Notes under the pieces: model-generated
Databases searched by the model: none
Seen by the model: the letters and a program-made list of their open reading frames with translations, nothing else
Told to the model about the DNA's origin: nothing
Origin: Lachnospiraceae bacterium
Lineage (GTDB): Bacteria > Bacillota > Clostridia > Lachnospirales > Lachnospiraceae
Direction of reading: 5' to 3'
DNA: 33,277 nt
NCBI GenBank assembly: GCA_031263035.1
Contig: JAISGP010000061.1
Coordinates: forward strand, 1 to 33,277
Position numbers and translations under genes: made by a program
Shown: one piece after another, positions 1-7,909 of the stretch
Numbering within the stretch: position 1 is the first letter of the stretch
Layout of the letters: each line of letters opens with the position of its first letter

Positions 1-404
1 TATAATATACTGTTTAGCATTAAGGTATTTATTTCATTATTTGTAGCAAATTCATTGTATAAAGTTACAACAATATTTTTAAGTTTAATATAGTCTCTAT
101 CTACTTCTCTTTTTGAATCACAAACTATCCCGGAGAATTCTCCAAGAATGTCTAAAGAAAAACTATAGTCTAATTCTATTTGTATAAATGAGACTACACC
201 AGTAGGAGTTAACGAATAAGTTACGCCACTAGGTATAATTAAAATATCTCCATCATTATAAGTGTGATGAAATTCATAATAATCTATTTGCACCACACCG
301 GATAAAATGTATACAATATCTACTGAGTAATTATGCTCTATATATTTTTCTTTTTTTAATTCTATTTTTTCTGCCGAAAGAATTTTTTTACCTATATCTT
401 CCAT
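1..404 (-). CDS. AraC-family regulator, N-terminal cupin part (partial, runs off the left edge)
   Basis: The reading frame stays open from an ATG at 404-402 down to base 1 (134 codons, no stop), so only the N-terminus of the protein is present. The visible part alternates short beta strands and turns typical of the AraC-type sugar-binding cupin: a YxxHxYSVDIVYILSG-like stretch near residues 21-36, then an H-x4-NDGDILIIPSG stretch near residues 47-60. In that family this domain senses a sugar or glycoside and is followed by a DNA-binding HTH domain, which would lie outside the window. It sits 52 bases downstream of another AraC-type gene on the same strand, so the two are probably co-transcribed. 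No strong Shine-Dalgarno is visible (only AGAGA/AAGA purines). The cupin call is good; the rest of the protein is unknown. Confidence 0.7.
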   Translation of the reverse strand, partial: MEDIGKKILSAEKIELKKEKYIEHNYSVDIVYILSGVVQIDYYEFHHTYNDGDILIIPSGVTYSLTPTGVVSFIQIELDYSFSLDILGEFSGIVCDSKREVDRDYIKLKNIVVTLYNEFATNNEINTLMLNSIL

Positions 405-456
405 ATTTTTTCTCTATCTTTCTTATTTTTTTTTAAAAGTCTATTTGTAATATTTA

Positions 457-2145
457 TTACTGCAAATCAATTTCAATTAATTTAAATTCTAAAGCTTCTA
501 CATGTACACTTATTAAAAGTGGGCAATCTTCCTTAACTTGAGTTATTTTCATATTTACATCTAAATTTGCTGTTTCTTTAAGGATATCTAAATCAGTTTT
601 TGATAATGTTGGCAAATAATTTATTTTGCTCCAATTATATAAAATACTGCTTTTGCAATTTGAAACAGTATATTCTTTAATTAAATAGGTACCTTTTGGT
701 GGGCTGTTAAATACAATATTATATGTTCTGGCAGGTGTACTATTAAAAACATTTTCATAGGTATCTAAGTCACTGGGGTGCACATTATGTTCAGTGTACT
801 TCTTTTTAAAATGGTCATAATGAAAGAATAACCCGGATATAGAAGTTATAGAATTAGACGTAATAATATAGTTATCACCCTGTTCAATTACATCTTCCAT
901 TAGTTTTGAAAAAAGATAATAGGCAAAATAAGAAGGCTTTGGAATGTTTTTATCTGAAAATAATCCCCATCCACCGAATAAAATATCATTTGAATCCACG
1001 TATCTAAGAGCAGAGTCTGTAAGCAAATAATATCCTAAGGCACTAATATTAAGGTGGGCACAGGAAATCATTTGCTTAATTAGAAAAACTCCTTGATATG
1101 CAGAATCATTTAGAGTATTTCTAGATGAAAGGTTTGAATTAAATTCTGTTACCCAAATTTCTATATTTGCATATTTAGATTTTAATGTATCACAGAACAG
1201 GGTAAGTCGTTTATTTATAAGATTTTCATCAAGAGAAAGAGATAGCCTGTTATTCTCAATAACTAAAGGATATAGGTATGTAGTGAAAAAATCAGGACAT
1301 ACATTTTCTCTTTCTAAATATGAAAGTATGGCATGAACATTTTTAGGTTCACTCCAATCATTAAATCCGGGGCCACCAATTTTACAAGTTAATCCTACCT
1401 CTTGGATAATATCATGAACCTTTTTATAGAATCTTGCATAGTTGTACATTGAGAATTCTTTCATATCATCATCTGATCTGGTATAGTGATAACTAATCTC
1501 GAAATTCCATTTGTTGCAAATATTAAGCCCATATCTATTTATACATGAATATAAAAAATCAGGGAGTTTTTCAATAATAGAAGAGTAGTATTCTGTAGAA
1601 TCCGACATGAAAGCATCGTTTTTATAATCTGCAAATGAAAGATTAATGTTAAGCTGTTTATTTCCTAGTTCAATAAATGGCATAAGGTTATTATCTATCA
1701 TGGAATCAAATATCTTAAATAATAAGGTATAGTCATAAATTGTTCTGCTTTCAATAGTATATGTAGAAATTATATCAAAAATTCTGCAAATACGACCATA
1801 GGAAAAACCTATCTCATCTTGCATTTTTTTAAGTAATTCATAAAAATAGGCATTATCAAGATAGGAAGCATACCCTAGGTTGATGAGTTTATTCCAAAAA
1901 GAGGGTAAAGTAAACTTGTCTATACCTTCAAAGGGTACAGTAATATTAAAAGTTTTAGCACTTTTTGAGCCTAAAGAACTACTACGTTTTTCATTTAGAA
2001 GTTCCTTAAAAGTCTTACCAGTTTCCTTTTTTATATAATTTGCTAGATATTGAGGAGTTAGATTAAGAAATAGAGATAAACTTTTTAAACCTATTTTTTC
2101 ATCTAAATGTTCATCAATATAATCATAAATATTAGAAATATTCAT
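457..2145 (-). CDS. AraC-type HTH / GH39-like fusion regulator, short form
   Basis: I chose the ATG at 2145 (562 aa) because a GGTGG purine block precedes it; the longest frame starts 13 codons earlier without a ribosome site. Residues 1-54 match the first half of an AraC HTH (YIDEHLDEKIGLKSLS, then TPQYLANYIKKETGKTFKELLNEKR). The second HTH half normally seen in AraC proteins is missing, and no cupin precedes it. From about residue 80 the chain looks like a GH39-type TIM barrel: FWNKLINLGYA, then WNFEIS (Glu216) and WVTEFN (Glu334), which sit where GH39 acid/base and nucleophile glutamates lie. Known AraC-GH39 regulators are cupin-HTH-GH39 proteins of 700 aa or more, so this is a shortened form. 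It is divergent from the glycoside operon and is the natural candidate for its regulator. Whether it still binds DNA is unclear. Confidence 0.75.
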   Translation of the reverse strand: MNISNIYDYIDEHLDEKIGLKSLSLFLNLTPQYLANYIKKETGKTFKELLNEKRSSSLGSKSAKTFNITVPFEGIDKFTLPSFWNKLINLGYASYLDNAYFYELLKKMQDEIGFSYGRICRIFDIISTYTIESRTIYDYTLLFKIFDSMIDNNLMPFIELGNKQLNINLSFADYKNDAFMSDSTEYYSSIIEKLPDFLYSCINRYGLNICNKWNFEISYHYTRSDDDMKEFSMYNYARFYKKVHDIIQEVGLTCKIGGPGFNDWSEPKNVHAILSYLERENVCPDFFTTYLYPLVIENNRLSLSLDENLINKRLTLFCDTLKSKYANIEIWVTEFNSNLSSRNTLNDSAYQGVFLIKQMISCAHLNISALGYYLLTDSALRYVDSNDILFGGWGLFSDKNIPKPSYFAYYLFSKLMEDVIEQGDNYIITSNSITSISGLFFHYDHFKKKYTEHNVHPSDLDTYENVFNSTPARTYNIVFNSPPKGTYLIKEYTVSNCKSSILYNWSKINYLPTLSKTDLDILKETANLDVNMKITQVKEDCPLLISVHVEALEFKLIEIDLQ

Positions 2146-2219
2146 ACCACGCCACCATTCCTTTGGCACAAATAATAACATCAATATTAATAAAAGTAAA
2201 TAAAAATTAATATAATTAA

Positions 2220-2260
2220 ATTGTTAATGGATTGTTATAGAAAAAATGTGCCATAATAAT
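2220..2260 (+). promoter_or_regulatory. Candidate operon promoter with ATTGTTA direct repeat
   Basis: ATTGTTA occurs at 2220-2226 and again at 2231-2237, exactly 11 bases (one helical turn) apart. The second copy contains a possible -35 (TTGTTA, 2232-2237), followed after 17 bases by a weak -10 (AATAAT, 2255-2260). Direct repeats overlapping a -35 are typical binding sites of AraC-type activators. The promoter score is modest, as expected for an activated promoter. The 140-base leader to the first gene is long, so another start site closer to the gene is possible. Confidence 0.35.
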
Positions 2261-2363
2261 TAAACAATTCTTAATTAAAGGGATGAATTATTAAGCTAAC
2301 TATTAATAAGTTTGCTATTATATGTATCGACAAAGCAAGGAACGCCGGCAAACCCTTGTAAAA

Positions 2364-2377
2364 TTAAAACGAAAACA
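2364..2377 (+). promoter_or_regulatory. Possible catabolite-response element (cre-like)
   Basis: The 14-mer TTAAAACGAAAACA matches the CcpA consensus TGWNANCGNTNWCA at 12 of 14 positions, with G2 and T10 replaced. It lies 23 bases before the first transporter gene, where a bound CcpA would act as a roadblock. In DNA this AT-rich such matches arise by chance, so confidence is low. Confidence 0.25.
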
Positions 2378-2400
2378 AATTATGAAAAAGGAGACCAGCG

Positions 2401-3771
2401 ATGGGCACAAAAGAATATAAGATAGGACCTTTGCAATATTTTGCATATGGAACAGGAAACTTTGCTTCACAGTTATCATGGACAATGGTTAGTACATATC
2501 TAACAGTTTTTTATACAGATGTTTTTGGACTTGGGGCAGGAGCGGTAGCAGTTTTGTTTTTAGTAGCTAGAATTTGGGACGGAATTAATGACCCTATGAT
2601 GGGTGAAATCATGGAACATACCCATACAAGATGGGGACGTTTCAGACCTTATGTAGTAATTGGAGCACCACTTTTAGTAGTATTTACAGTACTGACATTT
2701 ACAGTACCGGGCTTTAGTTCAACAGGTAAATTAATTTATGCATATGTAACATATATTGGACTTGGTATGGTTTACACAATGACTAACGTTCCTTATCAAG
2801 GACTTCCGGGAGTTATGACAGATAAAGGACCTAAGATTGGAAGACTTATGACAGCTCAGATGATGGGTATGGTTATAGGAATGATAGCTCTTAATTTATT
2901 TACACTTCCACTTGTTAAATTCTTTGGACAAGGAAATGAAAAAGCTGGATATCAAATCACAGCTTCAGTATTTGCAATAGTAGCACTTCCACTTTTCTGG
3001 TTCTGTGCTAAACAATGTAAAGAAGTTATTACAGTAAAGAAAGAACATCAAGTATCTGTTAAAGAATCAGTAAAATGTATCGTTAAAAATAAAAACCTTA
3101 TGATGGTTCTTCTTTATACAGTGTTAAATATGTCAGGTATGATGGGAAGAATTGCAGTAGCTGTTTATTTCTATATGTATGTAGTAAGAGATTTTAGATT
3201 TATTACAATATTTATGATGATGCAGATGATAGTCGGTGCAATCGTTATGCCATTCTCTCCAAGAATTATGGAGAAACTTGGAAAGAAAGCTACAATTGTT
3301 TTAGCACAAATTCTTCAAGCAGGTGGACTTTTAATTATGGCATTTGGTCCACACCAAAATATTCCATTCTTATTCGTATGTCATATCATTTATGGATTAG
3401 GATATATTGCAGGTCCTTGTGGATCAACAATGATTGTTGAAGCAGTTGATGATGTTGACTTAAAGACTGGTGTTAGAACAGACGGAACAGCATTTGCACT
3501 TAATGGTCTTGGTTCTAAAATCGGAACAGCTGTTGGTTCAGCAGTAGGTATCGCAGTTATTGGAGCTTTTGGATATGTTGCAAATGCACAACAGACAGCT
3601 CATGCAATACAAGGAATTAATATTGGAGTTAATATTGTTCCAGCAATTTTCTTCTTACTAGGAATTATCCCAACATTATTCTATTCATTAAAGGATAAAG
3701 ATGTTGAAGAAATAAGAGCTAAATTACGTAAGAGAAATGATGAAAGAGATGCAGTTTCAGAAGAAGCTTAA
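2401..3771 (+). CDS. GPH-family (MFS_2) glycoside:cation symporter
   Basis: A 456-aa polytopic membrane protein with about 12 hydrophobic segments. The GPH (melibiose/glucuronide carrier) signature is clear in the first cytoplasmic loop: WDGINDPMMGEIMEHT followed by TRWGRFRPY at about residues 58-82, and the N-terminal half carries the usual Asp-rich transport residues. The family imports glycosides with Na+ or H+. It starts with a good Shine-Dalgarno (AAGGAG, 2388-2393). It is the first gene of an eleven-gene operon, so it most likely imports the intact glycoside used by the enzymes downstream. It ends with a short charged cytoplasmic tail. The exact substrate cannot be read from sequence. 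Confidence 0.85.
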   Translation: MGTKEYKIGPLQYFAYGTGNFASQLSWTMVSTYLTVFYTDVFGLGAGAVAVLFLVARIWDGINDPMMGEIMEHTHTRWGRFRPYVVIGAPLLVVFTVLTFTVPGFSSTGKLIYAYVTYIGLGMVYTMTNVPYQGLPGVMTDKGPKIGRLMTAQMMGMVIGMIALNLFTLPLVKFFGQGNEKAGYQITASVFAIVALPLFWFCAKQCKEVITVKKEHQVSVKESVKCIVKNKNLMMVLLYTVLNMSGMMGRIAVAVYFYMYVVRDFRFITIFMMMQMIVGAIVMPFSPRIMEKLGKKATIVLAQILQAGGLLIMAFGPHQNIPFLFVCHIIYGLGYIAGPCGSTMIVEAVDDVDLKTGVRTDGTAFALNGLGSKIGTAVGSAVGIAVIGAFGYVANAQQTAHAIQGINIGVNIVPAIFFLLGIIPTLFYSLKDKDVEEIRAKLRKRNDERDAVSEEA

Positions 3772-3850
3772 TTTTGCATTTAATAAAAATATTTAAAGTT
3801 AAAAATAATAATTAATATTTCATGGTATATAAGAAAGAGGTGCTTTTAAA

Positions 3851-4954
3851 ATGGAAAAAGTAAGAGTAGGAATTGTTGGTTGTGGAGGAATTGCTAATCA
3901 AAAACACATGCCTTCACTTAAAGCTAATAGTGAGTTAAATGAAATAGTTGCATTCTGTGACATTATTCCAGAGCGTGCCGAAAAGGCATGCAAGGAATAT
4001 GGAGCAGAAGGTGCTAAAGTTTATACAGATTATAATGAACTTGTAAAAGATGCAAACGTTGACGTTGTTCATGTATGTACACCTAATGTTGTTCATTGTC
4101 CTGTAACAGTAGCAGCATTTGAAGCTGGAAAACATGTTATGTGTGAAAAACCAATGGCACATAATACAGAAGATGCTAGTAAAATGATTGATGCATGGAA
4201 GAAGTCAGGAAAGAAATTTACAATTGGATATCAAAATAGACTTCGTGATGATACTCAAACTTTACATGGTTCTTGCGTTGATGGTGAACTTGGTGAAATC
4301 TACTTTGCTAAAGCTCATGCCCTTAGAAGAAGAGCTGTTCCAACATGGGGTGTATTTCCTAATAAAGCACTTCAAGGTGGAGGACCACTTATCGATATAG
4401 GAACTCATGCTCTCGATATTACCCTTTGGATGATGAATAACTATGAACCAGTTTCAGTATCAGGGCAAGTATTCTACAAACTTGGAAGAGATGAACATGG
4501 CCCAGAAGGAAATGTATTTGGACCTTGGGATCCTAAAACATTTGAAGTTGAAGATTCAGCATTTGGACTTGTTAAAATGAAAAATGGAGCAACAATTTAT
4601 CTTGAAGCTTCTTGGGCGTTAAATGTACTTAAATCTATGGAAGCATCAACTACTCTTTGTGGTACAAAAGGTGGTGCTGAAATTCATCATGGTGGAAGTT
4701 ATCCACAAGACGAATTGATTTACAATACTGTTGAACATAATCAACTTATGGAAAAAACAATTTCACCAGCAGGTGTAGTTGATTTCTTCGAAGGTGGAGT
4801 ATCTGCTGAAGGTGTTAGAGAACAAAAACAATGGCTTGAAGCAATTATTAATGATACAGAACCCCTTGTAAAACCTGAGCAAGCATTTGTTGTTACTCAA
4901 ATTCTTGAAGGAATTTATAAATCAGCAGAAACAGGAAAAGAAGTATTCTTCTAG
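3851..4954 (+). CDS. Gfo/Idh/MocA oxidoreductase (DgpA-type sugar C3-dehydrogenase candidate)
   Basis: A 367-aa NAD(P)-dependent dehydrogenase. The Rossmann motif GCGGIA lies at residues 10-15, the family EKP motif at 99-101 (the lysine is catalytic in the family), and GGGPLIDIGTHALD near 176-189 supplies the conserved Asp182 and His186. In puerarin degradation a protein of this family (DgpA) oxidises the sugar 3-hydroxyl to 3-oxo, which activates the C-glycosidic bond. It is followed 14 bases later by the DUF6379 and TIM-barrel subunits of a C-glycoside deglycosidase, the same partners. Ribosome site AAAGAGGTG. Family assignment is firm; the role rests on context, since many Gfo/Idh/MocA proteins act on inositols or other sugars. 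Confidence 0.85.
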   Translation: MEKVRVGIVGCGGIANQKHMPSLKANSELNEIVAFCDIIPERAEKACKEYGAEGAKVYTDYNELVKDANVDVVHVCTPNVVHCPVTVAAFEAGKHVMCEKPMAHNTEDASKMIDAWKKSGKKFTIGYQNRLRDDTQTLHGSCVDGELGEIYFAKAHALRRRAVPTWGVFPNKALQGGGPLIDIGTHALDITLWMMNNYEPVSVSGQVFYKLGRDEHGPEGNVFGPWDPKTFEVEDSAFGLVKMKNGATIYLEASWALNVLKSMEASTTLCGTKGGAEIHHGGSYPQDELIYNTVEHNQLMEKTISPAGVVDFFEGGVSAEGVREQKQWLEAIINDTEPLVKPEQAFVVTQILEGIYKSAETGKEVFF

Positions 4955-4968
4955 GAGGCATTAGAAAA

Positions 4969-5364
4969 ATGGCAGGAAGACAGATATATAATCCTAATGG
5001 ATTTAAAAATGAAGAAAAAGATGGAAAAATCATCGGATTTTCATTTGAATTTAAATTACAATATTATAGAGGTATTACACCTTCTATCATAAGAGATTTT
5101 AAAATCAATGTTGATGGAATAGATTATGAAAGAGAAAAAATCTTATTCTCTGTAAATGGTGAAACATTTACTATGGAAGAGATTAGAACTTTAGTAGATT
5201 CAGATTATAGATGGGAATTTGGTGAATTTGCTAAGATAACTGTTCTAAATGACGCAGGTTTATCTAAAGGCAAACACCACATTAAAGCTATTCAAATATA
5301 TGCTCCATCATACATGCCATTTATTCAAGAAGTGCCATGTGAAACAGATTTTGAAATTAATTAG
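4969..5364 (+). CDS. DUF6379 protein, C-glycoside deglycosidase small (beta) subunit, DgpB-like
   Basis: A 131-aa protein without signal peptide or membrane segments, rich in beta strands. Recognisable features are the N-terminal FSFEFKLQYYRGI near residues 24-36, ending in RG(I/V)xPS, and INVDGIDYEREKILFSVNG near 45-63. This is the DUF6379 pattern of DgpB/CgdB-type subunits. In described systems the small subunit folds as a beta sandwich and pairs with the TIM-barrel subunit to cleave the C-C bond of 3-oxo-C-glycosides. Both neighbours fit: the dehydrogenase ends 14 bases upstream and the TIM-barrel subunit starts 14 bases downstream. The AGGAGG ribosome site overlaps the upstream stop codon, pointing to tight coupling. 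Confidence 0.8.
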   Translation: MAGRQIYNPNGFKNEEKDGKIIGFSFEFKLQYYRGITPSIIRDFKINVDGIDYEREKILFSVNGETFTMEEIRTLVDSDYRWEFGEFAKITVLNDAGLSKGKHHIKAIQIYAPSYMPFIQEVPCETDFEIN

Positions 5365-5378
5365 GAGGCAGAAAAACT

Positions 5379-6437
5379 ATGAGTTATGATATAAAAAGAA
5401 GTGTTTCATTATACAGCTATCAAGATGAGTATTATAATGGACAATTAGATTTGGAAGGATGCCTTCGTGAAACAGCTAAATCCGGAGCAACAGGAGTTGA
5501 ACTTCTTGCCGAGCAGATGATAAAAAGGTTTCCAAATCCAATATATACAGAGGAATTTGTAGAAAAATGGAACTCTTGGCTTAAAAAATACAATCTTACA
5601 CCAACTTGTTATGATGCTTTCTTAGAGAATCATATTTATGATAATAGAACTTTATCTCTTGGAGAACAGATTAATATGATGAAAAGAGATATTAATTTAG
5701 CTTCAATTTTAGGATTTACTAATCTTAGAACTTTGGTTTCAACGCCAATGGATGTTATTGAAGGAAGTCTTGAATATGCAGAAGAAAAGAATGTAAGAAT
5801 TGGCCTTGAAGTTCACTCACCATTTTCACTTAATTCAGGATGGGCTGAAGGATATATGAAAATGATTGAAAAAACAGGTACTAAATTCTTTGGATTTATT
5901 CCAGATATGGGTATTTTCTGTAAGAGAGTTCCGGATGTTGTAACTGAAAGAGCTAGAAGAAATGGTGCTTCAGAAGAATGTATTAAGATTGTAGACGATG
6001 CATTTGCAAAAAGAGTAAGTGATGGCTTTGTAAAGATTAAATATGACCTTGATCTTGGAAAAGCAAATATGGAATACCGTGTTGCAAATAAGATGCCTGA
6101 ACTTATGGATGCTATTACAAAGGCTGGCGGAAAAGAAGCTGACTTTGGCTATGCAAATCAATCTTTTACGTATACATGGTGTGATCCACAGGATATAATT
6201 GATAATATTGATTACATCTATCATACCCATGCTAAATTCTACAATGTAGATGAAAATTATAATGAAACATCAGTAGCAATTAAAGAAGTTGTAGAAGCTT
6301 ATAAAAAAGCTGGTTATAAAGGATATTTAAGCAGTGAATATGAGGGCGGAGAGGCTCTTAGAGATGCTCTTACTGTTGATAGTATTGAACAGGTCAGAAG
6401 ACATCAAGAAGCACTTAGACGTGCAATAGAAGATTAG
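5379..6437 (+). CDS. Sugar phosphate isomerase/epimerase-like TIM barrel, C-glycoside deglycosidase large (alpha) subunit, DgpC-like
   Basis: A 352-aa AP-endonuclease-2/xylose-isomerase-like TIM barrel. The usual metal ligands can be placed: Glu144 (IGLEVHSP), Asp176 (FIPDMGIF), His282 or His284 (YHTHAKFY) and Glu320 or Glu322 (SSEYEGGE). It is longer than ordinary members (about 280-300 aa) because of an insertion around residues 185-265. In C-glycoside deglycosidases this subunit holds the divalent metal and works with the DUF6379 subunit to eliminate the aglycone from 3-oxo-C-glycosides. The ribosome site AGGAGG overlaps the stop of the DUF6379 gene. The pairing with DUF6379 is the main reason to call it a deglycosidase and not an inosose or ketose isomerase. 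Confidence 0.82.
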   Translation: MSYDIKRSVSLYSYQDEYYNGQLDLEGCLRETAKSGATGVELLAEQMIKRFPNPIYTEEFVEKWNSWLKKYNLTPTCYDAFLENHIYDNRTLSLGEQINMMKRDINLASILGFTNLRTLVSTPMDVIEGSLEYAEEKNVRIGLEVHSPFSLNSGWAEGYMKMIEKTGTKFFGFIPDMGIFCKRVPDVVTERARRNGASEECIKIVDDAFAKRVSDGFVKIKYDLDLGKANMEYRVANKMPELMDAITKAGGKEADFGYANQSFTYTWCDPQDIIDNIDYIYHTHAKFYNVDENYNETSVAIKEVVEAYKKAGYKGYLSSEYEGGEALRDALTVDSIEQVRRHQEALRRAIED

Positions 6438-6457
6438 TTAGAAAGGATGTGCTTAAG

Positions 6458-7909
6458 GTGAAAGAATATAAAGCTTCTGTCTGCGTAATTGCAGCAGGAC
6501 CATCGGGGTTAAGTGCAGCTGTTCAGGCAGCACAGCTTGGAAGTGACGTGATTGTACTTGAAAAAGCAGCTGCAGTTGGAGGTGCTGCTAATATGGGAAT
6601 GGGACCTCTAGGGATAGGTACCAAATATCAAAAGGCACAGATGATTGATATAACTGTTGAGAAAGCATTCAATATGTTTATGGATTATACACATTATAAT
6701 GTAGATGGGAGACTTATTAAGAGATATTTCACTCAGTCTGCTGAAACAATTGAATGGCTTGAAGATATGGGTGTAGAATTTGAAGGTGCTTATAGATATT
6801 TTCCACAGTCAGAAGCTACCTGGCACATTGTTAAAACAGATAAAGGTATTGGACCTCGTGCCGCATCATTTATGAATAGAGCATTATATGAAACGGCTCT
6901 TGAATTAGGCGTTAAATTTCTATTATCTCACCCTGCCAAAGAAATTGTTAAAAAAGATGGTAAGGTTTGTGGTGTAAAAGCCACTGATGAAAAGGGTGAA
7001 GAAGTTTATGTAGCCTGTGATGCAGCTATCATTTGCACAGGTGGAGCCGGTGCAAATAAAGACATGATTAAAAAATATACTGGACTTGAGTTTAGAAAAG
7101 ATGTATATAATTTCGCTGTCCCAGGTGTAATGGGTGATGGACTTAACATGGCTTGGAATGCCGGAGCAGACCAAACTCAAGTAAGAATAGAAATGGCAGC
7201 TGATATCGGTGGTGGAGATGAAACCACCGGTGGTGTTACTAATATTATGAAGCAACCTAATCTTCTTGTTAATTATGATGGGAAACGTATTATGAACGAA
7301 GATTATATGCAGAATTCAACATATCTTAGTAATGTAGCCAATCATCAAAAAGAAAAGACATGTTTTTCTATAGTAGATAGTTCTATAGTGAAATATTATA
7401 TAAAACATGGGGTAGATGTAACTAGCATGGTTACTCCTGACCCAGATGTATCTGATTTTTATGAAGGAATTTCTATATTAAAGAAAAATGGTTCAACTTA
7501 TTACTTTATAGCAGATACAATAGAAGAATTAGCTGATATGACAGGTATTAATAAAGAAAACCTACTTGAAACAATTGATAATTACAATTATTTCTGTGAT
7601 AGTAGAGATGAAGAGTTCTTTAAAGATCCTAAATATCTAAGACCTATATTTAAAGCTCCATTTTATGCAGCAGCAGTTCACCCAGGTGGATATGGAACAG
7701 TAGGTGGAATTAGAATTAACGAAAATTGTGAAGCCCTTGATAAGGATTATACTAAGGTAGATGGACTTTATGCAGCAGGAGCTGACGCTTGTAATATATA
7801 TGACGACAGTTATATGTTTTTACTTCCGGGAAATTCAATGGGATTTGCTGTTAACTCAGGAAGAATTGCAGCGAAAAGTGCATCAAAATATGTAAAAGAG
7901 GTAAGATAA
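6458..7909 (+). CDS. FAD-dependent oxidoreductase, fumarate reductase/KstD flavoprotein type (FAD_binding_2)
   Basis: About 483 aa from the GTG at 6458, chosen because AAAGGA at 6442-6447 is well spaced from it; the GTG at 6449 is too close. The N-terminal dinucleotide fold reads VIAAGPSGLSAA, with the first glycine of GxGxxG replaced by Ala, followed by VLEKAAAVGGAANMG. The C-terminal flavin motif is GLYAAGADACNIYDDSYMFLLP then NSMGFAVNSGRIAA. Relatives reduce activated C=C bonds (fumarate, urocanate, cinnamate, enones) or dehydrogenate steroids. No heme or Fe-S motifs are present, so electrons must come from a partner. Its stop codon overlaps the start of the Fe-S/GltD fusion, which strongly suggests one complex. 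Substrate unknown; the released aglycone or the oxidised sugar are candidates. Confidence 0.75.
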   Translation: MKEYKASVCVIAAGPSGLSAAVQAAQLGSDVIVLEKAAAVGGAANMGMGPLGIGTKYQKAQMIDITVEKAFNMFMDYTHYNVDGRLIKRYFTQSAETIEWLEDMGVEFEGAYRYFPQSEATWHIVKTDKGIGPRAASFMNRALYETALELGVKFLLSHPAKEIVKKDGKVCGVKATDEKGEEVYVACDAAIICTGGAGANKDMIKKYTGLEFRKDVYNFAVPGVMGDGLNMAWNAGADQTQVRIEMAADIGGGDETTGGVTNIMKQPNLLVNYDGKRIMNEDYMQNSTYLSNVANHQKEKTCFSIVDSSIVKYYIKHGVDVTSMVTPDPDVSDFYEGISILKKNGSTYYFIADTIEELADMTGINKENLLETIDNYNYFCDSRDEEFFKDPKYLRPIFKAPFYAAAVHPGGYGTVGGIRINENCEALDKDYTKVDGLYAAGADACNIYDDSYMFLLPGNSMGFAVNSGRIAAKSASKYVKEVR

